Shown: positions 4,307 through 10,494 of the stretch, in pieces
Numbering within the stretch: the first letter of the stretch is position 1
Layout of the letters: each line of letters opens with the position of its first letter
Assembly: GCA_910588435.1 (NCBI GenBank)
Contig: CAJUPL010000046.1
Location: 1-10,494 of the forward strand
Source: an uncultured Eggerthellaceae bacterium
GTDB lineage: Bacteria; Actinomycetota; Coriobacteriia; Coriobacteriales; Eggerthellaceae
Direction: 5' to 3'
DNA: 10,494 nucleotides
Notes under the pieces: model-generated
The model's input: the letters and a program-made list of their open reading frames with translations, nothing else
What the model was told of the DNA's origin: nothing
The model's database searches: none
Translations under genes and position numbers: made by a program

Positions 4307-6941
4307 TCGCATCAAGTCATATCTCAGGCCCGTGCTTGCCATCTTCAAGCGCGACATGCAGCGCCTTGTGCGCGTGCCCGTAGCGCTCATCATCGTTTGC
4401 GGCCTGTGCATCCTGCCATCCCTTTACGCGTGGTACACCATCGCAGCCTTCTGGGACCCATACCATGACACCAGCTCTCTTCAGGTGGCCGTAGCCAACG
4501 AGGATGAGGGCACCTTCTCCCAGCTGACAGGCCAGCTGAACGTTGGGGATGAGGTGGTGTCCAAGCTGGAGCAGAACCATGAGATGGGGTGGCGGATCGT
4601 ATCAGAGGACGATGCCATGAACGGCGTCTATTCGGGTGAGTACTATGCCGCCATCATCTTGCCGAAGGATTTCAGCGAATGCTTCACATCCTTGCTGTCA
4701 GGCACCTTCAAGCAGCCTCAGATAGATTACTACGTGAACGAGAAGCTCACGCGCTCTGGCGTGAAGATGGTGGACACGGCTGCCACCGATGTTGAGCAAC
4801 AGATTGATGAGTCGTTCATCAAGCAGGTGAGCGCAACGCTGATCCAGATCGCCCAACGCTCAGGAGTGGCCATCGAAGGGCAAGAGCAGGCGGGCGTCTC
4901 TCAGCTTGCCCTTGGGGTGCAGCAGGCGAACCAGGCTGTAGATGATGCGATGGCCGTCTTGGACGGCTTGCCTGCTGAGCTGGATGACGCCAAGGGTGCA
5001 TTCGCGAACGCGAATGAGGCGCTCCAAGCCCTTGAGGAGAGCGCACCTGATATGGAGGCGTCGCTTGGAGAGGCGGAAAGCGCCCTTGCCGAGGCACGCT
5101 CATCCTTGGGCCAAGCATCAGCGAGCATAGGGGAGCGAGCAGAGGCGGCTTCAGCAGAGCTTGCCACGGCTGCTTCGAAGGCGAGCATCCAAGCAGCTAG
5201 CCTTGCTGGCGCCGTCAGGCAGTCCGCATCAGATGCAGAGGCCGCGCTTGCTCAGGCAAGGCGCGCATCAGCTCTCACAGACGCCGCCATCGCCAAGCTG
5301 GAGCCAGAGGCTCAAGCGAACCCTTCGCTCGCAAGCGCATTGGAAGACCTCAGGTCCGCATCCGCCACTCTCACGAGCGCGGCCAGCACGCTCTCTGAGG
5401 CTGAAGGGTCTTTGAGCGGCACGGCTGATGCCATGGCCAGCGCAGCAGGATCGGTGAGAGACGCGGCGGATCAGGCTGCAAGCTCCATCCGGAGCATGGC
5501 CTATGAGTCCCAGACGCTCACCATCCCGAAGCTAGAGTCCAGCATGGATTCCCTTGGCCTGGTGCTTGGCACGCTTGAAGGCGTGACTGCTCAGATGAGC
5601 TCCGCTTCCGCTAGCGCAAGAGCTTCCATCGCGTCCCTTGGGACAGCCATGGATTCTGCTGAACCCACCATAGACGGCGCGAAGGCGGTGCTGACGTCCA
5701 TCAAGGATGCGCTTTCGTCCACGCTTGCAGACCTGGGAGCGCTCACGTCATCGGACGCGTTCGCGAAGATATCTGGATACTTGAAGCTCTCACCTGAGGA
5801 TGCTGCAAGCTTCCTTGCATCTCCTGTGCAAGTGGAGACCGAAGAGATCTACCCGGTCAAGAACTATGGATCAGGTGTGGCACCGTTCTTCACCAATCTG
5901 GCTCTTTGGGTTGCAGGCTTCATCTTGATGGCCATGGTCCGCGTGAAGGTGGACCCAGAGGGGCTTCCCGCTTTCACCAGCAGACAGGCCTACCTTGGGC
6001 GCTGGCTCACGTATGCGCTCTTCGGTTCTGCGCAGGGCATCATAACGGGCGTAGGGGACCTGGTGATAGGCGTCCAGTGCGAAAGCCCTCTAGGATTCGT
6101 GGCAACGTGCTGGATCACGGCGCTCGTCTACGTGAACCTGATGTACGGGCTTGCGTTCGCGCTCCGTCATATCGGCAAGGCGATAGCCGTTGTGCTCTTG
6201 ATCCTGCAGGTCCCTGGCTCATCCGGGATGTTCCCTGTGCAGATGCTGCCAGGCTTCTATCAGGCAGCCAATCCGCTGCTCCCGTTCACCTATTCGATAG
6301 ACGCGCTGCGCGAATGCATCGGAGGCTTCTATGGGTCAGCGTACCTTCACTCCATGCTGGTCCTGGTGCTCATCTTCTTGCCTTTAGGGTTCATAGTGGG
6401 GCTGGGGCTTGGATATGCTCTGCACAACCTCAACATGATGTTCGACCACAAGCTCTCGCGAACAGGCCTCTACACATCCGAGCAGGTCTCAGACCAGAAG
6501 ATGCGGTTCCGCATCAAGACGGTCTTATCAGCGCTCCTTGATTCCAAGGCGTATAGGGATGAGGCGCTTCAGCGCGAGGTGCGCTTCAACCGGATCTATC
6601 CTAAGCTCAGGCGCATCGGGTGGGCGCTCCTGTTCGCTGTGCCAGTTGCGATGATGGTGGTCATCATCGCAGTGAAGGGCAGCGTTGATACGAAGCTTGC
6701 CATGCTGCTCGCGTTCTTCGCTTCCTGCGTTGCCATCATGGCGGCTCTCCTCATCTTGAACTACATGGATTTCAGCGTGCGAGCTCAGGTGAGAGCGGCA
6801 AGGAGCGATGATGCTCAGATGGCAGACGCCATGCGGCAGGGCTTGCCACCTGAGCGCAAGGAAGATGGTCCAGTTGACAAGGCCCCTCTTGAAGGCGTCA
6901 CTGCCAAGCGCAAGGCGAAGGATGGCGAGGGGCGCTCATGA
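4302..6941 (+). CDS. YhgE/Pip-family membrane protein, long form
   Basis: An 879-residue membrane protein of the YhgE/Pip (phage infection protein) family, related to EsaA of type VII secretion systems and to ABC-2-type permeases. An N-terminal membrane segment (about 27-49, ending LPSLYAW) is followed by the family hallmark FWDPYHDT and an extracytoplasmic domain to about 195. Residues 200-505 are a long Ala/Ser/Glu-rich helical, probably coiled-coil, region. The C-terminal domain starts near IYPVKNYGSG (about 515), with membrane segments around 531-546, 569-591, 597-621, 626-645 and 685-707. Two further segments at 773-791 and 800-822 and a charged tail (KRKAKDGEGRS) are extra compared with the downstream paralogue. 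The ATG is kept because it preserves the basic IKSYLRP...KRD leader before the first membrane segment, although no ribosome-binding site precedes it. The exact role is unknown; Pip of lactococci is a phage receptor, but that is probably not its native function. Confidence 0.85.
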   Translation: MHRIKSYLRPVLAIFKRDMQRLVRVPVALIIVCGLCILPSLYAWYTIAAFWDPYHDTSSLQVAVANEDEGTFSQLTGQLNVGDEVVSKLEQNHEMGWRIVSEDDAMNGVYSGEYYAAIILPKDFSECFTSLLSGTFKQPQIDYYVNEKLTRSGVKMVDTAATDVEQQIDESFIKQVSATLIQIAQRSGVAIEGQEQAGVSQLALGVQQANQAVDDAMAVLDGLPAELDDAKGAFANANEALQALEESAPDMEASLGEAESALAEARSSLGQASASIGERAEAASAELATAASKASIQAASLAGAVRQSASDAEAALAQARRASALTDAAIAKLEPEAQANPSLASALEDLRSASATLTSAASTLSEAEGSLSGTADAMASAAGSVRDAADQAASSIRSMAYESQTLTIPKLESSMDSLGLVLGTLEGVTAQMSSASASARASIASLGTAMDSAEPTIDGAKAVLTSIKDALSSTLADLGALTSSDAFAKISGYLKLSPEDAASFLASPVQVETEEIYPVKNYGSGVAPFFTNLALWVAGFILMAMVRVKVDPEGLPAFTSRQAYLGRWLTYALFGSAQGIITGVGDLVIGVQCESPLGFVATCWITALVYVNLMYGLAFALRHIGKAIAVVLLILQVPGSSGMFPVQMLPGFYQAANPLLPFTYSIDALRECIGGFYGSAYLHSMLVLVLIFLPLGFIVGLGLGYALHNLNMMFDHKLSRTGLYTSEQVSDQKMRFRIKTVLSALLDSKAYRDEALQREVRFNRIYPKLRRIGWALLFAVPVAMMVVIIAVKGSVDTKLAMLLAFFASCVAIMAALLILNYMDFSVRAQVRAARSDDAQMADAMRQGLPPERKEDGPVDKAPLEGVTAKRKAKDGEGRS

Positions 6942-9094
6942 GGAACATCCTTCGCATATGGAAGACGGACTTGCGGCATCTGTTCGCGAACACCGTAGCC
7001 ACCATCGTCACATTGGGGCTGATCATCGTGCCGCCCATGTACGCATGGCTGACCACGCTTGGCTTCTGGGATCCCTACGATGACACGGGCGGCCTCAAGG
7101 TTGCCGTAGCGGATGCGGATGCGGGCTACACATCCGCCCTCTTCCCCGCGCGCATAGACATCGGGGACAGCATCACGGCGAAGCTGCATGAGAACGACCA
7201 GTTCGATTGGGTGTTCTGCTCAGAGGACGAGGTGGAAGAGGGGGTCAGGTCAGGTGAGTTCTACGCCGGGATCGTGATACCTGATGAGTTCTCAGAGGAC
7301 TTCATGAGCGTGCTCACTACCGATGAGCGCACGCCGAAGATCATCTACTACGTGAACCAGAAGGAGAACGCCATCGCTTCGCACGTGACAGCTGCCGGCA
7401 CGTCTGTGCTGAAGGATCAGATAGACGAGACCTTCGCCAAGACCATCTCTGAGGTGATGATAGCCGTGATGCATGATCTCACCGAATTCATGGACGGGGA
7501 TAGCATCGCCTCATATGGGGGACGGCTCCTCCAGCAGCTTGATGAGGCGCAAGACGCGCTGGATGCATGCTTGGTGGAATCTGAGGGCATAGAAGGCGCG
7601 CTCTCCGTGATGGAGGGCCTCATCTCATCTGCGTCAGGCGTGCTGGATGGCGCCTCTGGGATCAAAGCAGCATCAGATGAGATCACCGGAGATGCTGCTA
7701 GCTCCATCATGGACGGGGCCTCCGCCTTGGAAGAGGCGGATTCGGCAACTGCGAATGCCATCGGAGGCGCAGCGTCTTCGCTGGATGGCGTCCAGCAGGC
7801 GGCGGATTCGGTCTTCCAGAGCGCCAAGGAAGACCCAGCGCATGCAAGGCAGCTGGCAGAGGATGCGCTAGCGCTGGTGCATGACGTGCAGGGCGTCTAT
7901 TCGGACGCAAGGTCTGCCCTTCAAGCGGCCGGTGCTACCGCGGATTCGCTCACGTCCCTTGACCTTGCCATCTCTAGCTTGGGACAGGTTGCAGATGACA
8001 TCCAAGCGGCCATGGATTCTGCATCTGGCGTGCAGCAAGACGCCGATGCGGCGCAAGCTCAGATGACGGAGAGCTTGGATGAGGCGCGTGCGAACATGGA
8101 GGCGCTCAAGGGAGTGTTGCAAGGGGATCTGAGCAACCGGATCTCTGCTCTAGCGGATCGGATGTCCTCGCTTAGCTCATCTGCCGATGGGCTTGCAAGC
8201 GCGGCAGATGCAGCAGCGGTGAGCTTGAAGGCAGCATCAGATGGACTATCCATTGGCATGTCAAGCGCGAAGGATTCGCTCTCAGAAGCCACTAGCGTCC
8301 TTGCGGAAGCCAAGGCGGGCCTGCAAGCATCCACAGATCAGCTCTCCCAAGCGCTCCAGTCAGGAGACCTGGATCAGCTGCGCCGCATCGTAGGCGGCAA
8401 TGCGGGTGAGCTATCCACGTTCTTGTCCGCACCTACGAAGCTCGTCCAGCATGCTGTCTATGAGGTGAAGACGAACGGGGATTCCATGAGCCCGTTCTAT
8501 TCCTGCCTGTCCCTTTGGGTGGGCGCCATCTTCTGCGTGGCGCTGATGTCAGCTGACCCATCTAAGAAGCTGCGCGCCAAGCTGGATCACCCCAAGTCAT
8601 GGCAGCTCTACCTTGGCAGATATGGCGCATTCTGCTTCATAGCGTTGCTCCAAGCAGTGGTGCTCTTGATCGGGAACCTGTTGTTCATAGGCATAGAGTG
8701 CGCGCATCCTATCTTGTATGCGCTATCCCTGATCCTCTGCTCCATCGTGTTCTCGAACCTGGTCTTCACGCTTGACATCTCATTCGGCAACATCGGGAAG
8801 GCGATAGCCATCATCTTGCTGGTGATGCAGCTTGCAGGCACCGGCGGCATCATGCCCATCCAGACATCTGCCCCCATCTTCCAAGCCATCTACCCTTGGC
8901 TTCCGTTCACGCATGCCATCTCTGCGCTCTCAAGCTGCATGGCTGGGATCTATGGCAACCAGCTCATCATCAGCTTGGCGCTGCTGGCAGCCTTCTTGGT
9001 GCCATCTCTCCTCTTGGGGTTGGCGCTAAGGAATCCCATGATCCGGCTCAACGGGAAGATCACAGAGAAGCTGGATGCAACGAAGCTGTTATGA
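6938..9094 (+). CDS. YhgE/Pip-family membrane protein, short paralogue
   Basis: A 718-residue paralogue of the upstream gene, joined to it by an ATGA overlap; GAGGGGC at 6926-6932 is its Shine-Dalgarno sequence, so it is translationally coupled. It has the same plan: N-terminal membrane segment about 18-37 with VPPMYAW, hallmark FWDPYDDT at 44-51, extracytoplasmic domain, a long Ala/Ser/Asp-rich coiled-coil-like region (about 190-495), then a C-terminal membrane domain starting near VYEVKTNGDS with segments around 523-540, 562-590, 593-615, 622-645 and 678-697. It ends at KLDATKLL, without the two extra membrane segments of its partner. The pair probably forms a hetero-oligomer in the membrane with a large external stalk. 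No WXG100 proteins, EssC-type ATPase or phage genes are present to suggest a secretion or receptor role. Confidence 0.85.
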   Translation: MRNILRIWKTDLRHLFANTVATIVTLGLIIVPPMYAWLTTLGFWDPYDDTGGLKVAVADADAGYTSALFPARIDIGDSITAKLHENDQFDWVFCSEDEVEEGVRSGEFYAGIVIPDEFSEDFMSVLTTDERTPKIIYYVNQKENAIASHVTAAGTSVLKDQIDETFAKTISEVMIAVMHDLTEFMDGDSIASYGGRLLQQLDEAQDALDACLVESEGIEGALSVMEGLISSASGVLDGASGIKAASDEITGDAASSIMDGASALEEADSATANAIGGAASSLDGVQQAADSVFQSAKEDPAHARQLAEDALALVHDVQGVYSDARSALQAAGATADSLTSLDLAISSLGQVADDIQAAMDSASGVQQDADAAQAQMTESLDEARANMEALKGVLQGDLSNRISALADRMSSLSSSADGLASAADAAAVSLKAASDGLSIGMSSAKDSLSEATSVLAEAKAGLQASTDQLSQALQSGDLDQLRRIVGGNAGELSTFLSAPTKLVQHAVYEVKTNGDSMSPFYSCLSLWVGAIFCVALMSADPSKKLRAKLDHPKSWQLYLGRYGAFCFIALLQAVVLLIGNLLFIGIECAHPILYALSLILCSIVFSNLVFTLDISFGNIGKAIAIILLVMQLAGTGGIMPIQTSAPIFQAIYPWLPFTHAISALSSCMAGIYGNQLIISLALLAAFLVPSLLLGLALRNPMIRLNGKITEKLDATKLL

Positions 9095-9100
9095 TGCGCG

Positions 9101-10150
9101 TCAGGCTTGCTCTGCCTGGAGCTCTTGGGCTGCCATGCAGCGCTTGAGGTGATCTGCATAGGCAGTGACCACGCGCTTCGGGGAGGCGATGCGCACATCC
9201 CCTCCGAATTGTGATATCTGGCCGAAGAACGCAGGGGTTGGTGCAGCCTTCACATGCACGTTCGCCCATTTGCGGCTATCAGATCCATCTTTAGTGCTGA
9301 GCTCTTGCACATCCTTGGCACGCGTTGCCTCAGCGCCGTCTATGCCGAAGATGTCTATCACGTTGGAGATCACGTCCTCTGCAACCTTCAGCTTCACCTT
9401 GACGGGGCGTGCATCGTACATGCCTATGTGCTCGCGAACGTATTCGTCTATATCGAACTCAGCGGGTGGCTTGTGGCCTGTGTCAGAGGCCTCCAGCAGC
9501 ATCACGTTCGCCATCCGGTCAACGCGATAGCTGCGGATGCTCATGGGCGTCCGCTCGTCGAATACCAGAAGGTAGCAGTTCCCATCAGAATAGACCAGGT
9601 ACAGCGGTGTCTTCACGCGAGCCTGCCCGTCGTTCGCAGGCACCTTCGCAAGCTTCTTGCCGATGTCATACCTCATGTAGGAGAAGGAGATGTCCCGCTT
9701 CTCAGCCAGTGCTTGCTGGATGAGCGATATGGCTTGCAGCGTGTCCTCGTTCGTGGTCTTCGGGCGGCCGGTGACGTGGATGGTGGATCTGAGCGCCTCT
9801 GCTTGATGGATGGATTGCAAACGGGATAGCTGGCTTGCAAGCTGCTTCGAGCTCTCCTCTGTGATGGACCTTGAGGTGCTGACGGCATTCATCAAGAGCG
9901 ACATCTGAGCGTCGCTGAGCAAGCGGCTTGCAATGCAGTATCCAACAGGGCGAGTTGGGACCTTCTGGATGTCAAGCCCTGCTGCTCTCAGATCATCAAG
10001 GTCCCTGTAGATGGCCTTGCGGTCTGCTGATATTCCGAAGTCCTCTAGCCTTGACAGCAGATCTGGCATGGATATCCCATGCTCTGGATCAGACTCTTCG
10101 TGCAGTATCTTCGCCACGTAGAGGATACGTGGCTTCTTCCTTCCGCTCAT
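9101..10150 (-). CDS. WYL-domain transcriptional regulator
   Basis: A 349-residue regulator with the usual three-part plan: an N-terminal winged helix-turn-helix (about 8-65, including MPDLLSRLEDFGISADRK and YRDLDDLRAAG), a central WYL domain (about 130-225) and a C-terminal WCX extension (about 245-335). In the WYL domain the name motif reads CYL (192-194) in GNCYLLVFD, and the basic IRSYRVDRM (205-213) follows. WYL domains bind single-stranded nucleic acid or nucleotide ligands and often regulate defence or stress genes; the ligand here is unknown. I chose the ATG at 10150, which has GAAGGGG 5 nt upstream, over a TTG 27 bases further upstream. It converges on the Pip pair with 6 bp between stops. 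Dyad motifs 80-125 bp upstream of its start may be its own operator. Confidence 0.88.
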   Translation of the reverse strand: MSGRKKPRILYVAKILHEESDPEHGISMPDLLSRLEDFGISADRKAIYRDLDDLRAAGLDIQKVPTRPVGYCIASRLLSDAQMSLLMNAVSTSRSITEESSKQLASQLSRLQSIHQAEALRSTIHVTGRPKTTNEDTLQAISLIQQALAEKRDISFSYMRYDIGKKLAKVPANDGQARVKTPLYLVYSDGNCYLLVFDERTPMSIRSYRVDRMANVMLLEASDTGHKPPAEFDIDEYVREHIGMYDARPVKVKLKVAEDVISNVIDIFGIDGAEATRAKDVQELSTKDGSDSRKWANVHVKAAPTPAFFGQISQFGGDVRIASPKRVVTAYADHLKRCMAAQELQAEQA

Positions 10151-10205
10151 CAAAGCCCCTTCAAGCTTTTTGAGCAATCATATCCCAAATTATGACCAAT
10201 TTACT
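10151..10205 (-). promoter_or_regulatory. AT-rich promoter area and Shine-Dalgarno of the WYL gene
   Basis: Reading leftwards, the Shine-Dalgarno GAAGGGG occupies 10162-10156. A -10 candidate TATGAT sits at 10182-10177, giving a leader of about 20 nt. The best -35-like element, TTGAGT, is 20 nt upstream, which is too far for an ideal sigma-70 promoter; another -10 candidate, CATAAT, is at 10194-10189. The AT-rich stretch stands out against the GC-rich surroundings. Promoter presence is likely, exact boxes are uncertain. Confidence 0.45.
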
Positions 10206-10225
10206 CAATATATGCGCTCATTCCG

Positions 10226-10273
10226 ATTAGCGTGACATTAGCGTGACATTAGAACACATCTAATGTCACGCTA
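10226..10273. promoter_or_regulatory. Operator-like array: 11-bp motif twice direct, once inverted
   Basis: CGTGACATTAG occurs at 10231-10241 and 10242-10252 (period 11, about one helical turn), preceded by a partial ATTAG at 10226-10230. Its inverse CTAATGTCACG is at 10260-10270. The inner copy and the inverse make a perfect 15-bp inverted repeat (10239-10253 with 10259-10273) around a 5-nt loop ACACA. No T tract follows on either strand, so it is not a normal terminator. Its place upstream of the WYL gene suggests a binding site for that regulator or another dimeric one. Confidence 0.6.
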
Positions 10274-10434
10274 CACTTCCTGCTCGCCCGCGATGGCCGG
10301 CACCCTCGCTAGGCCTCAGGCTGGCGGTCGAATGTGGTTGGATATACCACATTCGACCTTGCCTTCGGAAACGCTCGGGTACCAGCCATCGCATGCTTCG
10401 CCGCAAGTGAGTAGGGGAGGCATCGCCGTTTTCG
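10274..10434. other. Non-coding stretch between operator array and right repeat
   Basis: GC-rich DNA with no convincing open frame or RNA gene. It contains the strong hairpin at 10326-10358, and its right edge (GCCGTTTTCG at 10425-10434) can pair with CGAAAACTCGGC at 10459-10470 inside the terminal repeat, with a 2-nt bulge. Otherwise nothing is recognised. Confidence 0.55.
10326..10358. repeat. Perfect 13-bp inverted repeat
   Basis: GGTCGAATGTGGT (10326-10338) and ACCACATTCGACC (10346-10358) enclose a 7-nt loop TGGATAT. No T tract follows on the plus strand (TTGCC) or the minus strand, so a terminator role is not supported. It may be a protein-binding site or part of a small palindromic repeat element. 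Confidence 0.75.
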
Positions 10435-10494
10435 TCGGAACCCCTGACGGGACCCCTCCGAAAACTCGGCGGCTCAAGGCTGAACCTACATCTT
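10435..10494. repeat. Right copy of ~60-bp terminal direct repeat
   Basis: Same orientation as 1-60, with 55 of 60 bases shared; the unbroken 40-bp match is 10448-10487. It runs into the window end, so it is truncated. The five differences show that it is a separate genomic copy and not an overlap created by a circular sequence. Confidence 0.85.

Noticed and set aside
5906..6541. 211-codon plus-strand frame inside the first Pip gene
   Set aside because: It overlaps the conserved C-terminal membrane domain in another frame, has Arg/Pro/His-rich shadow composition and no known-family features.
9254..9829. Long plus-strand frame opposite the WYL gene
   Set aside because: It lies wholly antisense to a clearly recognisable regulator and its product resembles no known family; it is a shadow frame.
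10151..10177. Upstream TTG start for the WYL regulator
   Set aside because: The ATG at 10150 has a well-placed GAAGGGG, while the TTG has no ribosome-binding site and coincides with the -10 candidate.
10239..10273. 15-bp inverted repeat as an intrinsic terminator
   Set aside because: No T tract follows on either strand, and the extra tandem copy of the half site fits an operator better.
1..10494. Circular plasmid or phage inferred from the matching ends
   Set aside because: The end copies differ at 5 of 60 positions, so they are not the same DNA read twice, and the genes are chromosomal in type with no replication or capsid genes.

Overview
The window looks like a piece of a moderately GC-rich actinobacterial genome, most likely a gut-type member of the Coriobacteriia. 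The reasons are the tandem YhgE/Pip membrane proteins, a WYL regulator, the ~300-residue EpsC-type serine acetyltransferase and tightly overlapping start/stop codons. This placement is an inference from gene content; no rRNA or other marker gene is present. An oddity of the coding style is frequent use of the isoleucine codon AUA while AUU is almost absent.

Layout. Positions 1-60 are a copy of a dispersed direct repeat that returns in the same orientation at the other end (10435-10494; 55 of 60 bases identical), so the window is bounded by repeats. Positions 61-653 hold no convincing gene. They contain a chain of about eleven short hairpins (113-419), including a perfectly duplicated 30-bp hairpin unit, followed by 3.5 copies of a ~39-bp unit with G tracts of 7, 8 and 6 bases. 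Positions 654-4219 are a compact + strand operon: endonuclease IV (nfo, TTG start), a low-molecular-weight protein tyrosine phosphatase, a DUF2130 coiled-coil protein with a nuclease-like D...ExK motif, and a serine O-acetyltransferase (cysE/epsC type). The junctions are a 1-nt overlap, a 4-nt overlap and a 1-nt gap. After an 82-bp gap, positions 4302-9094 encode two paralogous YhgE/Pip membrane proteins joined by a 4-nt ATGA overlap. A WYL-domain regulator (9101-10150, minus strand) converges on them with only 6 bp between stop codons. The final ~340 bp are non-coding and carry an AT-rich promoter area, a triple 11-bp motif with a perfect 15-bp inverted repeat, a 13-bp inverted repeat and the right-hand copy of the terminal repeat.

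How it may work together. The nfo operon combines base-excision repair, a phosphatase, a possible nuclease and cysteine synthesis; translational coupling suggests joint expression, but no common pathway is evident. The two Pip proteins probably form one membrane assembly. The first has its start codon buried in a 13-bp hairpin and lacks a Shine-Dalgarno sequence, with a possible -10 box placed as for a leaderless transcript. The WYL regulator is a plausible controller of itself and perhaps of its Pip neighbours. No complete defence, CRISPR, insertion-sequence or secretion system is visible. The points most worth a second look are the hairpin chain upstream of nfo, the operator-like motif array upstream of the WYL gene, the hidden start codon of the first Pip gene, and the association of DUF2130 with Nfo.
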